Positions 14,885-24,700 of a stretch of 27,860 nucleotides of DNA are shown piece by piece. The stretch is taken from contig JABIYQ010000479.1 of assembly GCA_018702715.1 (NCBI GenBank), positions 1 to 27,860 on the forward strand, in the 5' to 3' direction. The notes under the pieces are model-generated. The model made no database searches. It was not told the origin of the DNA and was given only the letters and a program-made list of their open reading frames with translations. A program made the position numbers and the translations under genes. The DNA comes from Desulfobacula sp. (GTDB lineage Bacteria > Desulfobacterota > Desulfobacteria > Desulfobacterales > Desulfobacteraceae). The number at the start of each line of letters is the position of its first letter. Within the stretch, counting starts at the first letter, position 1.

Positions 14885-16726
14885 ATGAAATTTTTAAGTC
14901 TTAGACACTGTATAGATGTTTTAAAACAGCAAGGTGAGCTAATAGAACTTAACCATCCGGTTGATCCTGATCTTGAAATGGCTGAAATCACAAGAAAAGT
15001 GTTTAATGCCAATGGCCCTGCAATTTTATTTACAAATATCAAGAACAATAAATTTACAGCTGTATCAAACCTGTTCGGCACCTATGAGCGAACCCTTAAA
15101 ATTTTTGAACCCCAGCTTGCATCTGTAAAAGCCCTTGTGGATATTAAATCAGATTTTGGGTCGGCTATTAAATCCCCGACAAATATATTAAAAGCATTGT
15201 CTGCATTAGCCCATTCTTTGCCATTAAAAGTTTCCCGTCCCAAGGTCCTTGAAAAGACATGTGGTATTCAAGATCTTCCCATGATTAAATGCTGGCCCAA
15301 AGACGGGGGTGCATTTATCCTGCTACCCCAGGTTTTTTCCCAGGATCCTGAAAAAAAATCTGTTTTTGGATCAAATTTGGGCATGTACAGAATTCAGATT
15401 TCAGGAAATGACTATAATGCCGGCAAAGAAATAGGTCTTCATTATCAATTACACAGAGGGATAGGCAATCACCACAAAAAAGCTTTGGAAAAAAATCAGG
15501 CTCTCAGGGTAAGTATTTTTATCGGCGGGCCACCAGCTCATACACTGGCCGCAGTTATGCCGCTTCCTGAAGGGCTTCCTGAAATCGCTTTTGCAGGAGC
15601 TTTGGCAGGTAAAAATTTTAAATATGCAAAAAAACATCAATATTTAATCTCTGCAGATGCAGATTTTTGTATCACAGGTGTTATTGTACCGAAAAAAACA
15701 AAAAAAGAAGGGCCTTTTGGAGATCATCTGGGTTACTATTCTTTGAAACACGAATATCCTTATTTAAAGGTAGAATCGGTTTATCACAGAAGAGATGCCA
15801 TTTTCCCTTTTACTGTTGTGGGACGCCCACCCCAGGAAGATTCCAATTTTGGAAAAATAATCCATGAAATCACAAGATCGGCAATTTCCGACAGCATCCC
15901 CGGGGTTACTGCAGTGAATGCTGTGGATGAGGCCGGGGTTCATCCCCTGCTTCTTGTAAAAGCACATGAACGATATGTCCCCTATGAAAAAAATGATAAA
16001 AGGGTGCCAAGAGAATTGTTAACACATGCAAGCCGAATTCTGGGCACAGGTCAATTGTCTCTGGCCAAATATCTGATGATTATTGACCATGAAGACAATC
16101 CTGGATTGAATGTAAATGATGAGAAAGCCTTTTTCATCCACCTGCTTGAGCGGATTGATTTTAGTTCTGATTTTCATTTTTTCACAAAAACCACCATGGA
16201 TACGCTTGATTATTCAACCCAGAACATTAACCAGGGCTCAAAACTGATAATGGCTGCGGTGGGTGGTAAAAAACGGCAATTAAAAAATAGATTTCCTCAA
16301 TATTTTTCTCTACCAGAGGAGTTCAAACATCCACAAATTATTGGGCCCGGCATTGTCGTACTTAAAGGTCCTGGTTTTAAAACATATGGTAAAGGAAAAA
16401 TACAGATCAATCGATTGAAAAAGCATTTACAAATGATGACAGGACTGGATTGTCTTCCTTTGTTTGTTGTGGTCGATGATGTTGACTTTACAGCAAAATC
16501 ATTTTCAAATTTTCTGTGGGTGACCTTTTCAAGATCAAACCCTTCCCATGATATTTATGGACTAAATGAGAAAACCTTGTTTAAACACTGGGAATGCAAA
16601 CCCCCTTTAATTATTGATGCCAGAATAAAACCCTTTCATGCAGACCCATTGGTGTCTGACAAAAAAGTTTTAGAAAAAGTTAAGGACCTGGGCAAAAGAG
16701 GAGGACCGCTTTTTGGTATTATATAG
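14885..16726 (+). CDS. UbiD-family (prenylated-FMN-dependent) decarboxylase
   Basis: 613 residues, typical of the long bacterial UbiD branch often annotated as menaquinone biosynthesis decarboxylase. The family uses prenylated FMN for reversible (de)carboxylation of aromatic or unsaturated acids. Visible motifs are QLHRG with R191 in the cofactor-binding region, EGPFGDHLGYYS with E275 (the conserved Glu-x4-acid pair, here Asp), and a C-terminal RxxxFHADP-like segment. It follows the M48 gene by 6 bases and precedes the DHH-CBS gene by 9 bases, so it is probably in one transcript. The required UbiX prenyltransferase is not in the window. The substrate is not evident; a futalosine-pathway menaquinone step or anaerobic aromatic metabolism are both possible. 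Confidence 0.85.
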   Translation: MKFLSLRHCIDVLKQQGELIELNHPVDPDLEMAEITRKVFNANGPAILFTNIKNNKFTAVSNLFGTYERTLKIFEPQLASVKALVDIKSDFGSAIKSPTNILKALSALAHSLPLKVSRPKVLEKTCGIQDLPMIKCWPKDGGAFILLPQVFSQDPEKKSVFGSNLGMYRIQISGNDYNAGKEIGLHYQLHRGIGNHHKKALEKNQALRVSIFIGGPPAHTLAAVMPLPEGLPEIAFAGALAGKNFKYAKKHQYLISADADFCITGVIVPKKTKKEGPFGDHLGYYSLKHEYPYLKVESVYHRRDAIFPFTVVGRPPQEDSNFGKIIHEITRSAISDSIPGVTAVNAVDEAGVHPLLLVKAHERYVPYEKNDKRVPRELLTHASRILGTGQLSLAKYLMIIDHEDNPGLNVNDEKAFFIHLLERIDFSSDFHFFTKTTMDTLDYSTQNINQGSKLIMAAVGGKKRQLKNRFPQYFSLPEEFKHPQIIGPGIVVLKGPGFKTYGKGKIQINRLKKHLQMMTGLDCLPLFVVVDDVDFTAKSFSNFLWVTFSRSNPSHDIYGLNEKTLFKHWECKPPLIIDARIKPFHADPLVSDKKVLEKVKDLGKRGGPLFGII

Positions 16727-16735
16727 CAGGTATAT

Positions 16736-18034
16736 ATGGTTATCATAACTACACATAAAGGATCGGATTTTGATGCATTGGCATCCCTTGTAGCAGCGAG
16801 CCTGGTATATCCGGAAGCCAAAGCTGTTTTACCGTCCTCCATTAATACAAATCTAAAAGCCTTTTTAGCCATTCATAAAGATTTGTTTAATCTTTTCTCC
16901 CCCAGAGATATTATTTTAGAGGATGTAAAAACCCTTGTGGTTGTGGATACACATTCCTGGAACCGCCTGGAAGAAATGGAACCATTAAAAAACAAACCAG
17001 ACCTTGAAATTATTGTATGGGATCATCATGCCAAAGGAGATATCGTAACCCCTAATAAAAATATCAAAGAAACGGGAGCCTGTGTTACCCTGCTGGTTAA
17101 GGAGATTGAAAAACAAAAAAAACTGATTACCCCGATTCAGGCTACGCTTTTTTTAATGGGGTTATATGAAGATACGGGCAACTTGACATTTCCCTCAACT
17201 TTGCCTGAGGATGCTTATGCGGCCGGGTTCCTTCTTGACAGAAAAGCAGATCTCCAGATTCTTTCCACCTTTTTAAGACAAGCCTATGGGAAAAAACAAA
17301 AAGATATCCTCTTTCAAATGATACAGGAAGCCGAAAGAAAAGAGATTATCGGGTTTTCCATCAGTATTGCCAAGATGGAAATAGATGGACGAATTAATAA
17401 CCTTGCCATTGTACTTGAGATGTACAGAGAAATTATTAATGTGGATGCTGCCTTTGGAATTTTCAAGGATGTTGAACAAAATAAATGCATGGTGATCGGC
17501 AGAAGTAATATAGATGAAATTAATGTGGGTTTGTTAATGAGAAGCATAGGTGGGGGTGGACACCCGGGAGCAGGCTCTGCTCTTTTAAAAACGGTTAACC
17601 CGGATACAATTGAAGAAATGCTGCTTGAACTTATCTCAGGAAATCAGCATTCTTCGGTCATGTTATCGGATATCATGTCCTATCCTGTTGTTACTATTAA
17701 TGAGAATGCAAAAATTGAAGAGGCAGCCATGATGTTAAGAGAACTGGGTTGCACGGGAATGCCCGTTGTGGATAAAGATGAGCATGTCCTAGGTGTAATT
17801 TCCCGGCGTGATTTTAAGAAACTTCGAAAACCAAAACACATGCAATCTCCTGTAAAGGCCTTCATGACTCGAAATGTAGTCACCATATCCCATGACAAAA
17901 GTATCATAGAAGCTGCCAGGCTAATGATAAAGCATGATATTGGACGAATCCCGGTCATTAAAAAAGATAAAATTGTAGGAATCATTACCAGAACTGACAC
18001 ATTGACGTATTTTTATGATCTCTTGCCGGATTGA
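16736..18034 (+). CDS. DHH-DHHA1 phosphoesterase-like protein with two CBS domains
   Basis: 432 residues. Residues 1-300 are a DHH/DHHA1 module related to NrnA and RecJ: a THKGSDFDALAS motif near 6-17, DTH near 71-73, DHH at 96-98, and the GGGGHPGAGSA loop near 272-282. Residues ~310-430 are two CBS domains (each with a ...GVISRRDF or GIITRTDT ending), which usually bind adenine nucleotides. In many deltaproteobacteria this DHH-CBS-CBS arrangement forms the N-terminal half of a long tRNA nucleotidyltransferase/poly(A) polymerase. Here the chain stops after the second CBS and no nucleotidyltransferase domain follows, because the next gene converges 10 bases later. A nucleotide-regulated phosphodiesterase acting on short oligonucleotides or cyclic dinucleotides is possible but not shown. 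Confidence 0.83.
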   Translation: MVIITTHKGSDFDALASLVAASLVYPEAKAVLPSSINTNLKAFLAIHKDLFNLFSPRDIILEDVKTLVVVDTHSWNRLEEMEPLKNKPDLEIIVWDHHAKGDIVTPNKNIKETGACVTLLVKEIEKQKKLITPIQATLFLMGLYEDTGNLTFPSTLPEDAYAAGFLLDRKADLQILSTFLRQAYGKKQKDILFQMIQEAERKEIIGFSISIAKMEIDGRINNLAIVLEMYREIINVDAAFGIFKDVEQNKCMVIGRSNIDEINVGLLMRSIGGGGHPGAGSALLKTVNPDTIEEMLLELISGNQHSSVMLSDIMSYPVVTINENAKIEEAAMMLRELGCTGMPVVDKDEHVLGVISRRDFKKLRKPKHMQSPVKAFMTRNVVTISHDKSIIEAARLMIKHDIGRIPVIKKDKIVGIITRTDTLTYFYDLLPD

Positions 18035-18044
18035 AGAAAGGCTG

Positions 18045-19694
18045 TCATAAATTAAGTCTTTTTTTTGCTTTAACAGAAAGTTTTTCCCTGAATATTTTTG
18101 AATTGTGCCGGATGTCCACGGGAAATTCTTTTTCAATAAAAACGTACTCAATACTAGCTGTTAAAGGGTTTGATTTTGCAAGGGCAAGAAGCTCTTTAAT
18201 AAAGGCTTTTTTATCCTTTATCTTTGAATAAGGCTCGATAAATATTACAGGAGTCTGCATGTTTTTGGGGCCTGCTCCTGCAAGGGCACTTCTGAATACT
18301 TTTTCGTGATTGTTGAAAATAGCTTCAACAGGGATGGTAAAAAGGGTTTCGTCCAGGGTAGTAACCCTGTGGGTTTTTCTTCCGCAAAACCATATTCTCC
18401 CCTTTGAATCCTTCCATCCAAGGTCGCCCATTCTATGCCAGATTTGACCATCTGAATCAGAGATTTTAGATTGCAGGTCAGCTTCTCTATTATTAAAATA
18501 ATGTTGTGTTACAAGATCTGCTTTTACTATTATTTCACCCACCTGGTTTTCAGCAACCTTAAGTTTATCTTGTAGCTGAGTAATAGGATCATCACTTATT
18601 TTAATCAGTTTGACCTGTGTATTGCAGATGGGTCTGCCAATACACATTCCATACCCTTGTTCAGAAAGTGTTTTGGTTTCAGAAAGTATTTCATTGGACC
18701 CAATGGAGATCACTGGAACAGCCTCAGTTGCACCATAAGGAGTATGGATCTGGGCATGTCCGGACAACATACTTGAAAATTGTTCTATATTTGCAGGGGT
18801 CACAGGAGCGCCTGCGGAAATAACACGTCTTAATGTCGGCAGTTTGATATTGTTCTTTTTACCAAATTTACCCACCCGGTTTAACAGGGCCGGAGATGCA
18901 AACATATTAGTGATCCCATGATTTTCAATGGCTTCAATAATTTTTACCGGATTTACCAGTGCCGGTTTGGTTGGATCCATATCCGGTATAACCGCTGTCA
19001 TGCCAAGGATAGGATCAAAAAGGGCGAATAAAGGAAATGTGGGCAGATCAATCTCATCAGGATCAATTTGAAAATGATCTTTGATTTGTTTTATCTGGGC
19101 TTGAAAATTACCATGGGTATATATTACTCCCTTGGCAGGTCCGGTTGACCCTGTGGTAAATGCAATGACAGCTGTTTCGTCACTTGTGGTATGGGCTTTT
19201 GGATAAGGGTCATCGGTTTGTATCATCAGTTGATCAAGGGTATATCCCCCCCAGAACCATCTTTTTCCTACAGTAACCCAGTGTTTTACTGATTTAAAAA
19301 ATTTGGGCTTCAGCGTTCGTAAAAGATGAGCTTTTTCAATACCGATAAAGGCCTTTGGCTTACCCTGTTTCAGGCATTGAAGCATTCTGTCGATTCCCAT
19401 ACCCGGATCCACCACAACAGGAACTGCACCGACCTTTAACATGGCAAATATAGTGATAAAAAATTCCATACCCGGCGGAACCATTAAAATTGTTCGGGTC
19501 CCTCTTATGATGCCAATCCTTTCAAGACCAAATGCCAGTTTATCCGATTCAGCTTCCAGCTGGTTAAATGTCATTTGACTGTATAAAACCCGGCCTTTCT
19601 TGTCTCTGCCGGCAGGATAAACAACAGCTCTTTTATAAGGAAATTTTTCCTGTATTTTTTTAAGACCCAGCGAGATATTTGTATAGGTAGTCAT
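18045..19694 (-). CDS. oleC: Beta-lactone synthetase OleC (ANL-superfamily AMP ligase)
   Basis: 549-residue adenylating enzyme. In the known pathway OleC uses ATP to convert a long-chain beta-hydroxy acid into a cis-beta-lactone, releasing AMP. Visible ANL motifs are the P-loop FTTGSTGPAKG near 172-182, YTHGNF, the ATEAVP/YGATEA adenine-binding segment, the GRKTHRV hinge region near 440, and a C-terminal Lys in NSKIFREKL corresponding to the A10 Lys. The GAxxVTPANI and SPALLNRVG segments are typical of OleC rather than fatty-acid CoA ligases, and its place after oleA and oleB settles the assignment. It starts 60 bases after oleB ends. It converges with the DHH-CBS gene (10-base gap), so no oleD can follow it in the operon. 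Confidence 0.85.
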   Translation of the reverse strand: MTTYTNISLGLKKIQEKFPYKRAVVYPAGRDKKGRVLYSQMTFNQLEAESDKLAFGLERIGIIRGTRTILMVPPGMEFFITIFAMLKVGAVPVVVDPGMGIDRMLQCLKQGKPKAFIGIEKAHLLRTLKPKFFKSVKHWVTVGKRWFWGGYTLDQLMIQTDDPYPKAHTTSDETAVIAFTTGSTGPAKGVIYTHGNFQAQIKQIKDHFQIDPDEIDLPTFPLFALFDPILGMTAVIPDMDPTKPALVNPVKIIEAIENHGITNMFASPALLNRVGKFGKKNNIKLPTLRRVISAGAPVTPANIEQFSSMLSGHAQIHTPYGATEAVPVISIGSNEILSETKTLSEQGYGMCIGRPICNTQVKLIKISDDPITQLQDKLKVAENQVGEIIVKADLVTQHYFNNREADLQSKISDSDGQIWHRMGDLGWKDSKGRIWFCGRKTHRVTTLDETLFTIPVEAIFNNHEKVFRSALAGAGPKNMQTPVIFIEPYSKIKDKKAFIKELLALAKSNPLTASIEYVFIEKEFPVDIRHNSKIFREKLSVKAKKRLNL

Positions 19695-19754
19695 AAGAGT
19701 TTCTTTTACCCTAACTTTTCACTAAATGTCAAAACAAAGAATATTTTGTTTGTT

Positions 19755-20669
19755 TTATTTATTTAAAAAAGCCTGGATTAATTGGCATGATTCTTCAGGC
19801 TTATCTTCAAACAGGTAATGGCCTGCATCATGAAAAACATGGGTGACAGCCCGGGGAAATCTTGACTTAAATTCATTTAAGAAGGTAAGATCGAAAACAA
19901 AATCTTTTGCCCCCCATAAAAACAATAATGAGGTCTGATCAAGCCTTTTCAGGTTTTGCTCCACATGGTTGACAAGGGCATAGCTTTGATCGTTTGGGGT
20001 AAGGGGTATATCCTGAACAAACTTTAAGGTAGCAATCCTGTTTTTCCAACTATTATATGGTTCCACAAGACCTTTTTTGACATCAGGGGCTAATTTTGTC
20101 TTACTGCCAAGAAAAAGAGCACCTTTTGCAAACACATTCAATCCAAGTACAGCAGGGATTGCAAAAATCTTAATAGTTTTAATCAACCATAAGCGGAATG
20201 GAAATCTTTTCCCCTTTGGCAGGAAAAACCCCGAGGTGTTGGTAATAATAATTTTATCAATTTTATCCGGGTGATCCACTGCCCAGGCAAGACCGATCAT
20301 CCCACCCCAGTCATGCAGGACCAGATTTATTTTTTCATTGATTTTAAGACGGGTTATCAGGGTATCAAGATCTTGCACTCTTGATTCAAGGGTGTATTTA
20401 TATGTTTTTGCATCGGGTTTATCTGAAAAACCACATCCAATATGATCCAGGGCAATTGTACGAAAATCATTTGAAAGCGACTGAATAAGGCCACGAAAAT
20501 AAAATGACCAGGTTGGATTCCCGTGTATCATGAGAACAGGTTTGCCTTCTCCTTTGTCAATATAGTGGAGATCGTGCCCATTAATGTTCATGAAATTGGA
20601 ATTAAAGGGATAGAGATTTTCAAACCCTTTTGTGGATGTCAGTTTATTATTGATGCATTTTTCTACCAT
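19755..20669 (-). CDS. oleB: Beta-lactone decarboxylase OleB (alpha/beta-hydrolase)
   Basis: 304 residues. OleB removes CO2 from the cis-beta-lactone made by OleC to give a cis-alkene. It belongs to the haloalkane-dehalogenase-like alpha/beta-hydrolases. The oxyanion segment HGNPTWSFYFRG is visible, the nucleophile is D120 in HDWGG, an acid lies in the FLWGAKDFVFD strand, and H284 in HDAGHYLFED completes the triad. ATG 20669 is preferred because it overlaps the oleA stop as ATGGTAG (7 bases), typical of translational coupling; an in-frame TTG at 20690 would overlap more and has no better support. An epoxide hydrolase or dehalogenase is the alternative by sequence alone, but context strongly favours OleB. 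Confidence 0.85.
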   Translation of the reverse strand: MVEKCINNKLTSTKGFENLYPFNSNFMNINGHDLHYIDKGEGKPVLMIHGNPTWSFYFRGLIQSLSNDFRTIALDHIGCGFSDKPDAKTYKYTLESRVQDLDTLITRLKINEKINLVLHDWGGMIGLAWAVDHPDKIDKIIITNTSGFFLPKGKRFPFRLWLIKTIKIFAIPAVLGLNVFAKGALFLGSKTKLAPDVKKGLVEPYNSWKNRIATLKFVQDIPLTPNDQSYALVNHVEQNLKRLDQTSLLFLWGAKDFVFDLTFLNEFKSRFPRAVTHVFHDAGHYLFEDKPEESCQLIQAFLNK

Positions 20670-21715
20670 TGGACACCCAGAATATAACAATTCAATCCAG
20701 ATCCAACACCTATAAATGCTACAAAATCATCTGGTTGCAAAAAGCCTCTTTCATCTGCAATGGCTGCAGTAAGGGGAAGTGAAACAGTTCCAATATTGCC
20801 AAGAAAAGGAAAAGTGGCAAAGTCTTTTTTTATATCCTGGTTCAAGACCTGGTAAAATCTCTGATGGTGAGCCGCTCCTACCTGGTGACCGATAAATTTA
20901 TTTGGCTTGTCTTCTGATAAATCAAATTCTTTTTTAAATTCATCAAAGGTTTTTTTAGCAAGGGTAAGACCGTTTTCAAGAACTTCCTGGGCCTGGGTTC
21001 GCATGATCACTTTAGAATCTGTGGGCATACCTTTTTGTTCAAATCCCCAGTGGCAAAGTCTGTGATGTTTAATTGCATTTTTTACCACTCCGCCTTTAAG
21101 AGCGTGTCTTGGGTGATCTGGATTACCAATTGTTCCATTGGTCAACAAAACAGCCGCTGCTCCAGAACCCCCTGTCATCGTGGCAATGGCATTTTTATAA
21201 AACTCAACGCTTTTATTGGTGTTGATCTCATCAATGGTTGAATCAACAATCTGTCGTGCGGTTTCACAGGAGACTACAAGCCCTGCATTTATATTGCCCA
21301 GCTCTATTTCATTGGCCACCTGTACTATACCGGTAATCATTCCTAAACAGGCACTTTTAACATCGTAAATATGAGCATTTCCCCCAATATTCAACTGGTC
21401 GGCAACAGAACAGGAAGTAGCCGGTTCAAATCCATCCTGACAGACCCCGCAATATACAAGAGCCCCGATCTGATCAGCCGGGATATTGGCTTCATCAAGT
21501 GCTCTTTGTCCTGCAATGGCAGCATGATCGGCAAGAACATGTTCTTTATCCCAAAAACGTCTTTCTTTTATTCCGGTCAGAACTTCAAGTTGTCCCGGCC
21601 CAAACCCTACTGCTCCATAAAAAGGAGCCAGTTTTTCCTCAAGTTCAGTTGTTGTTACTACATGGGGGGCAAGTTCATACCCAAATGATTCAATAAATAC
21701 CTTAGAATATCTCAT
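20663..21715 (-). CDS. oleA: Head-to-head acyl-CoA condensing thiolase OleA (KAS III-like)
   Basis: 350 residues. OleA joins two fatty acyl thioesters by non-decarboxylative Claisen condensation to a 2-alkyl-3-ketoacid. The thiolase triad is visible: C123 in SACLG, H277 in GHQVG, and N307 in FLGNIG. The N-terminus (MRYSKVFIESFGYELAPHVVTTTELEEKL) and length match OleA rather than FabH (~320 residues). The ATG is in an ATGA overlap with the stop of the PfaC-like gene upstream, so the two are probably translated together. The first committed step of olefin synthesis is thus tied directly to a polyunsaturated-fatty-acid-type synthase subunit. Confidence 0.9.
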   Translation of the reverse strand: MRYSKVFIESFGYELAPHVVTTTELEEKLAPFYGAVGFGPGQLEVLTGIKERRFWDKEHVLADHAAIAGQRALDEANIPADQIGALVYCGVCQDGFEPATSCSVADQLNIGGNAHIYDVKSACLGMITGIVQVANEIELGNINAGLVVSCETARQIVDSTIDEINTNKSVEFYKNAIATMTGGSGAAAVLLTNGTIGNPDHPRHALKGGVVKNAIKHHRLCHWGFEQKGMPTDSKVIMRTQAQEVLENGLTLAKKTFDEFKKEFDLSEDKPNKFIGHQVGAAHHQRFYQVLNQDIKKDFATFPFLGNIGTVSLPLTAAIADERGFLQPDDFVAFIGVGSGLNCYILGVQW

Positions 21716-24700
21716 TGCTTTCTCCAGAAAGAGTCAAGGTTGTTTTTTGTAAGACCCACAAGTTTCATCCCCATATTTTTATACAGAACAATTCTCAACT
21801 CATCTGAAAACATGTGGGCATCAGCTATAATATAGGGTTCAGGATTATATCCCATTTCTTTAATTTCAATTTCATACCGGGCTTTTTTTGTTTCAGGGGT
21901 CACAGGTCCCCGGCATTTTAAATCACTTTCATTATTTTCAATGACATCATAAAAAACATCATCCCGATCGCTTACCCAACCCATTCGCTGGGTGAAAATT
22001 CTTAAGGCATGTGCACAGCATTCATACATCAGAGTGCCCGGCATAACCTGGTCATCAATGAAATGGCAGGTTAAAAACCATTCATCCGGATGGATGTCTG
22101 CCTGGGCGATAATAGTGCCTAAACCAAATCTTCCGCCAAAGGGATCAAACTTTAGAACCCTGTCAACAAGATGCATCCTTTTGCCGGGAAGTTTAAGATG
22201 TTTTCCAAGCTTAACCTTGTTAAATTGCTTTCCAAAGGCTTTGCCAAGATCTCCCATTCTCAGGGCCTCAATCTTTTCATCGGAAAAGCTCTCTTTTTTG
22301 ACCGGGACCAGGGAAGAAAATTTACCATGGGGCAAGATTTTTTTTAAGGCATCGGCTTTAAGAATAATACCGCCTGAGTTGTCAACCTCTTCTTCAGTAA
22401 AAAATCCTGCACAACCGTCCCTCATGGAAATTAATAATTGCTTATTAATATATCCTTTATAATGGAAAAAAAATAAATACACCTCGCCTTGTTTTAAAAA
22501 TCGATCAATTTCAATATGATACTCAATCGTTTCAAATGGTTCGGGCAAAGTCCTGTGAAAAGTGACTTTGGCATCCAAAAGCCTGTACTTTCTTTTACCC
22601 TTTATCCTGTGATCAATACCCAGCCAGGCACATAAAAAAAGGTCTGCCTGCCCTGCTTCAATGGATATGGAAACAGGAGCCTTTCCACCATCCAGATACC
22701 AAGCACCTTCTTTTACATCATGCTGTGTAATAATTTTACCTGATGTTAAGGACAACATCTCGCCCTGGATATCCATAATCCTGTCTACCAGCATCAATGG
22801 TTCATCCGGAAGCCTCACCCGGACAGGATATGTATCGATAACTTCAAATTCTTTTCCCAGCACATGAGAGGCTTTACCTCTGGCGTACTCAAGACATTGT
22901 TCCCTGTCCAGAAAAGGAGATTTTCCTTGCGATTCAATCTTTAATTCCGGAATACTGACTTGGCCTTCTTGCCCTGCCCTTTTTGGCGTTGACAATTCAT
23001 CAAAGTTTTGCATGACGTTTCCGGCAAGCTGGGTTAAGGCTTGAAACTGGTTTTCAAAAATTTGCATATTTGCTTTTGAAAATTCAAGAAATTTTTCGTG
23101 GGCAATGGATGTGGCATGGCTGCCTTTGGCTATCAGAGTTGGATCAAAAATAAGGGAATCTTGTTCAGTTTTGTTTTGAATAATTTCATCAGGTTTTTTT
23201 TTCGATGTTTCTTTTGTGGCCGTTGTTTGAGCTGTCACTGGGGATATAATTTCATTAATAGAATGATGTTCCCAGATTTTTAAAAGAACCTCTTCAGAAA
23301 TCTGTCGCGGATTCGTTTTTAAAATATATTCTTTTTGCAACAAAGCCTTATGAACAGATGATTTATTTTTTTTATTAAAAGAAAAGACAGGGTCACTGCG
23401 TTTACCAGCCTTACCCGCTTGAAGGTTTTCCTCAAGGATCACATGAGAACAAGCACCATCCATGGTTATGGATGCAACACAGGCTTTTCTAAGCGATTTT
23501 GGGTTTGGTTTGTTCCAATGTAATATTGCATCATTAAAGCAAAAAAGGTCTTTATCAAATTTTTCAAATCCTGGAGTTAAATTTTTATTGGAAGGTATTA
23601 GTTTATTATTGAGACAAAGAGCTGTTTTAATAACAGAAAACAATCCAGCTGTCCCCCTGGTGTTTCCAACAACATAAGATGTTGCTGTTACATGACAGGG
23701 CAAAATGCTCGGATCTTTTAAAAACATCTTATTTAATACCTTGATCTCGGTTGCATCATCTTCTTTTATCCCTGAACAACTTATTTCATAAAGACCAATT
23801 TCCTGTAATGATGTTTTTGAATCTTTAAGAGCATTTGTAAGGGAACTTTCATAAAGAGTTTGTAACACTGTTGAATCAACCTCTGTTTCACCAGGGATAG
23901 CTCCACTGCTTGCACCGGCAACTCCAGTTATAACACCATAAATATGGTCATTGTCTTCAATGGCCTGATCCAGGCGTTTTAAAACAATGGCACAAGCTCC
24001 CTCAGAAGGAGGCACTTCTTTACCATGGGGTTTGGCAATTTCATTGATAGCAAACTGCCGGATATCCCCTGCAAGGTCAACACAGCCACATATAAAAGCA
24101 TCGGTTTCATTAGCGCTTAAAGAATGGACAGCGGTTTCAACTGCCTTGATACCGGAAGCTGCTCCAGCAGACAGGGTAAAACAAGGTCCACCAAGTTGAA
24201 ATTCCCGGGCCACTCGTGATGCCACAATTCCACCCAGTGCACCCAAAGTACGGTTAAAGGTTAAAGGATGAGAAATAAAGTCTTTAAGCTTTTCATTTAG
24301 ATGATTGATTTTCCATCGAAGATAAAAATCTGTAGCCCCATAATCAAATTCGATTCCAATAGCACAACCGATATGATGTCTCAGAGGTTCTTTTGGTAAT
24401 GGTCTTGGGTTAATCCCTGCATCTTCCAATGCTCCTTTAGCAGCTTTAAGAAGAAGAATATGCTGGGGCAAAATATCTGCCATTTGATTGGGAGGAATAT
24501 GGAATTCACCAAAGGCAAAAGACAAATCATCCAGGTAAAATCCCGGCTTCCCTTGAAAAATATGGGACTCATTTTTTCTCCACCTTAATCCTGGTGGTTC
24601 AGGTCTTAATTTAGCTTTATTAAAAACAAGCTCATTAAACCGGGACAAGGAGGAACAATTTTTTGCAATGGTTTCCATACCAACGATGGCACATGGAACC

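Noticed and set aside
17680..18000. 106-codon open frame on the - strand
   Set aside because: Antisense to the CBS domains of the DHH-CBS gene; no start signal and no recognisable motif.
20670..20690. TTG start for OleB at 20690
   Set aside because: It has no Shine-Dalgarno advantage and overlaps oleA by 28 bases, whereas ATG 20669 gives a compact ATGGTAG overlap.
21992..22462. 156-codon open frame on the + strand
   Set aside because: It lies antisense within the dehydratase region of the PfaC-like gene, has no ribosome-binding site and its translation is not protein-like; it is a shadow of the real gene.
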